Source: Burkholderia lata
GTDB lineage: Bacteria > Pseudomonadota > Gammaproteobacteria > Burkholderiales > Burkholderiaceae
Direction of reading: 5' to 3'
NCBI RefSeq assembly: GCF_000012945.1
Contig: NC_007510.1
Span: forward strand, 2,418,001 to 2,482,000
DNA: 64,000 bases
Shown here: positions 62,570 through 64,000 of the stretch, piece by piece
How the letters are laid out: each line of letters starts with the position of its first letter
Numbering within the stretch: the first letter of the stretch is position 1
The notes under the pieces: generated by a model
Seen by the model: only the letters and a program-made list of their open reading frames with translations
What the model was told of the DNA's origin: nothing
Databases searched by the model: none
Made by a program: the position numbers and the translations under genes

Positions 62570-63424
62570 TTAATTGAAATCGTTTTCCAGGAACGGATTG
62601 CGCTTCACCGCCTGGTCGAGCGTGACGAGGGTCTCCAGCAGCGCACCCATCCGGTTCAGCGGCACCGCGTTCGGGCCATCCGACTTTGCTTCGGCCGGAT
62701 TCGGGTGCGTTTCCATGAAGAGGCCCGCGACGCCCGTCGCGACCGCCGCACGTGCGAGCACCGGCACGAATTCGCGCTGGCCGCCCGAGCTCGTACCCTG
62801 CCCGCCCGGCAGCTGCACCGAGTGGGTCGCGTCGAACACGACCGGCGCGCTCGTCTCGCGCATGATCGCGAGCGAACGCATGTCCGACACGAGATTGTTG
62901 TAGCCGAACGAGACACCGCGCTCGCACGCCATGAAGCGGTCTTCCGACAGCCCCGCTTCACGGGCCGCTTCGCGCGCCTTGTCGATCACGTTCTTCATGT
63001 CGTGCGGCGCGAGGAACTGGCCCTTCTTGATGTTGACGGGCTTGCCCGAGCGCGCGCACGCATGGATGAAATCGGTCTGGCGGCACAGGAACGCCGGCGT
63101 CTGCAGCACGTCGACGACCGATGCGACCTGCTCGATCTCGTCGATCGAATGCACGTCGGTCAGCACCGGCAGGCCGAGCTGGCGCTTCACCTCGGACAGG
63201 ATCCGCAAGCCCTCGTCCATTCCAAGGCCACGAAACGACTTGCCCGAGCTGCGGTTCGCCTTGTCGTAGGACGACTTGTAGATGAACGGAATGTTCAGCT
63301 TCGCGCAGATCTCCTTCAGGCGGCCCGCCGTGTCGATCGTCATTTGCTCCGATTCGACGACGCAGGTACCCGCGATCAGGAAGAAAGGCTTGTCGAGACC
63401 GACCTCGAAATCGCACAGCTTCAT
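62570..63424 (-). CDS. kdsA: 3-deoxy-8-phosphooctulonate synthase
   Basis: A 284-residue aldolase-like enzyme joining phosphoenolpyruvate and arabinose 5-phosphate to Kdo 8-phosphate for lipopolysaccharide. Signatures: [53 protein letters not shown] and [21 protein letters not shown] histidine replaces none of the usual sites that I can check; the metal-dependence class is not decided. It starts 2 bp after the pyrG stop, so it is coupled to pyrG. Confidence 0.97.
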   Translation of the reverse strand: MKLCDFEVGLDKPFFLIAGTCVVESEQMTIDTAGRLKEICAKLNIPFIYKSSYDKANRSSGKSFRGLGMDEGLRILSEVKRQLGLPVLTDVHSIDEIEQVASVVDVLQTPAFLCRQTDFIHACARSGKPVNIKKGQFLAPHDMKNVIDKAREAAREAGLSEDRFMACERGVSFGYNNLVSDMRSLAIMRETSAPVVFDATHSVQLPGGQGTSSGGQREFVPVLARAAVATGVAGLFMETHPNPAEAKSDGPNAVPLNRMGALLETLVTLDQAVKRNPFLENDFN

Positions 63425-63426
63425 GC

Positions 63427-64000
63427 TTACACTCCGCGCGCTTGCTTGTTGGCAAGCGCAGCTTCGACGAATGACTTGAAGAGGGGATGACCGTCACGCG
63501 GCGTGGACGTGAATTCCGGGTGGAACTGGACGCCGACGAACCACGGGTGCATCGAACGCGGCAGCTCCATCATTTCCGGCAGATCCTCGCTCGGGGTACG
63601 GGCGCTGATGATAAGGCCGCCGGCTTCGAGCTGGGGCACGAAGCGGTTATTGACTTCATAACGGTGGCGATGGCGTTCGTTCACGTCCTTGCCATAGATC
63701 TCTTCCGCCATCGTGCCCGGCTTGATCGGGCAGCGCTGCGACCCCAGGCGCATCGTACCGCCGAGATCGGATTCCTCGGTGCGCGTCTCGACCTTGCCGT
63801 CGCGGTCGTACCATTCGGTGATCAGCGCGACCACGCGTTCCGGCGTGTCCGGCTCGAATTCCGTGCTGTTCGCCTGCTTCAGGCCGACGACGTTGCGCGC
63901 GAACTCGATCACTGCGAGCTGCATGCCGAGGCAGATGCCGAGATACGGCACCTTGGCTTCACGCGCATAGCGGATCGCCGCGATCTTGCCTTCCGTGCCG
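63427..64000 (-). CDS. pyrG: CTP synthase, C-terminal part (cut by window edge)
   Basis: The frame is open to the window end and covers the last 190 or so residues, the glutamine amidotransferase domain. [20 protein letters not shown] leads into [13 protein letters not shown], whose Cys is the glutamine nucleophile, and [18 protein letters not shown] carries the catalytic His-Glu. CTP synthase makes CTP from UTP and glutamine. The stop TAA is 2 bp from the kdsA start. Confidence 0.97.
   Translation of the reverse strand, partial: GTEGKIAAIRYAREAKVPYLGICLGMQLAVIEFARNVVGLKQANSTEFEPDTPERVVALITEWYDRDGKVETRTEESDLGGTMRLGSQRCPIKPGTMAEEIYGKDVNERHRHRYEVNNRFVPQLEAGGLIISARTPSEDLPEMMELPRSMHPWFVGVQFHPEFTSTPRDGHPLFKSFVEAALANKQARGV

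Overview
This window reads as core chromosome of a high-GC betaproteobacterium, most likely Burkholderia (Burkholderia cepacia complex type). The grounds are GC-rich coding with strong third-position bias, the gene pairs aceA..aceB, yejABEF, cyoABCD, bamC-dapA and pyrG-kdsA-eno-ftsB, and protein sequences that look burkholderial throughout. Both ends are cut inside genes: isocitrate lyase on the left and CTP synthase on the right. I see no prophage, insertion sequence, CRISPR array or obvious defence or secondary-metabolite locus.

Layout. 1-4.6 kb: glyoxylate-shunt cluster (end of aceA, a universal stress protein, a LysR regulator divergent from a haloacid dehalogenase, aceB). 4.7-6.8 kb: a gamma-glutamylcyclotransferase-like protein, an AraC regulator and a GNAT acetyltransferase. 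6.9-8.2 kb: a minus-strand tRNA array, Ala then three tandem Glu-Asp-terminator units and a remnant of a further tRNA-Asp. It lies next to gltX, whose product charges tRNA-Glu. 10-11.8 kb: a patatin lipoprotein and an NlpC/P60 hydrolase. 11.9-17.6 kb: the yejABEF peptide importer. 17.8-24.2 kb: a proline-rich secreted protein, the cyoABCD bo-type quinol oxidase without cyoE, and an isolated nuoM-type gene. 24.2-27.3 kb: a lower-GC patch holding a LysR regulator divergent from an isochorismatase-RidA fusion, followed by tRNA-Ser.

27.5-34 kb: lysC, tilS, accA, a DNA glycosylase and cysS, all on the minus strand. 34.2-37 kb: a TPR protein, two cyclophilins and lpxH on the plus strand. 37-42 kb: cysE, trmJ, suhB and an FAD-dependent oxidoreductase. 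42-43 kb: a lower-GC VOC gene with nearby palindromes. 43-49.3 kb: mutS overlapping a degenerate metallophosphoesterase, slyD divergent from a cupin-4 hydroxylase, and a small alanine-rich lipoprotein. 49.3-56.4 kb: two minus-strand runs, dapA-bamC-MBL hydrolase and PHP phosphatase-Sua5-like-site-2 protease-trpS-methyltransferase. 56.5-60.6 kb: an alpha/beta hydrolase, a DUF455 ferritin-like protein, a gamma-carbonic anhydrase, Hsp33 and a small lipoprotein. 60.7-64 kb: ftsB, eno, kdsA and pyrG.

Most of the window is housekeeping. The points I would look at again are a four-cysteine motif in TrpRS that resembles the iron-sulfur TrpRS type, the isochorismatase-RidA fusion with altered catalytic positions, the isolated nuoM beside the quinol oxidase, and the tRNA-Asp remnant with its 64-bp direct repeat. 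I did not find a clearly new multi-gene system.
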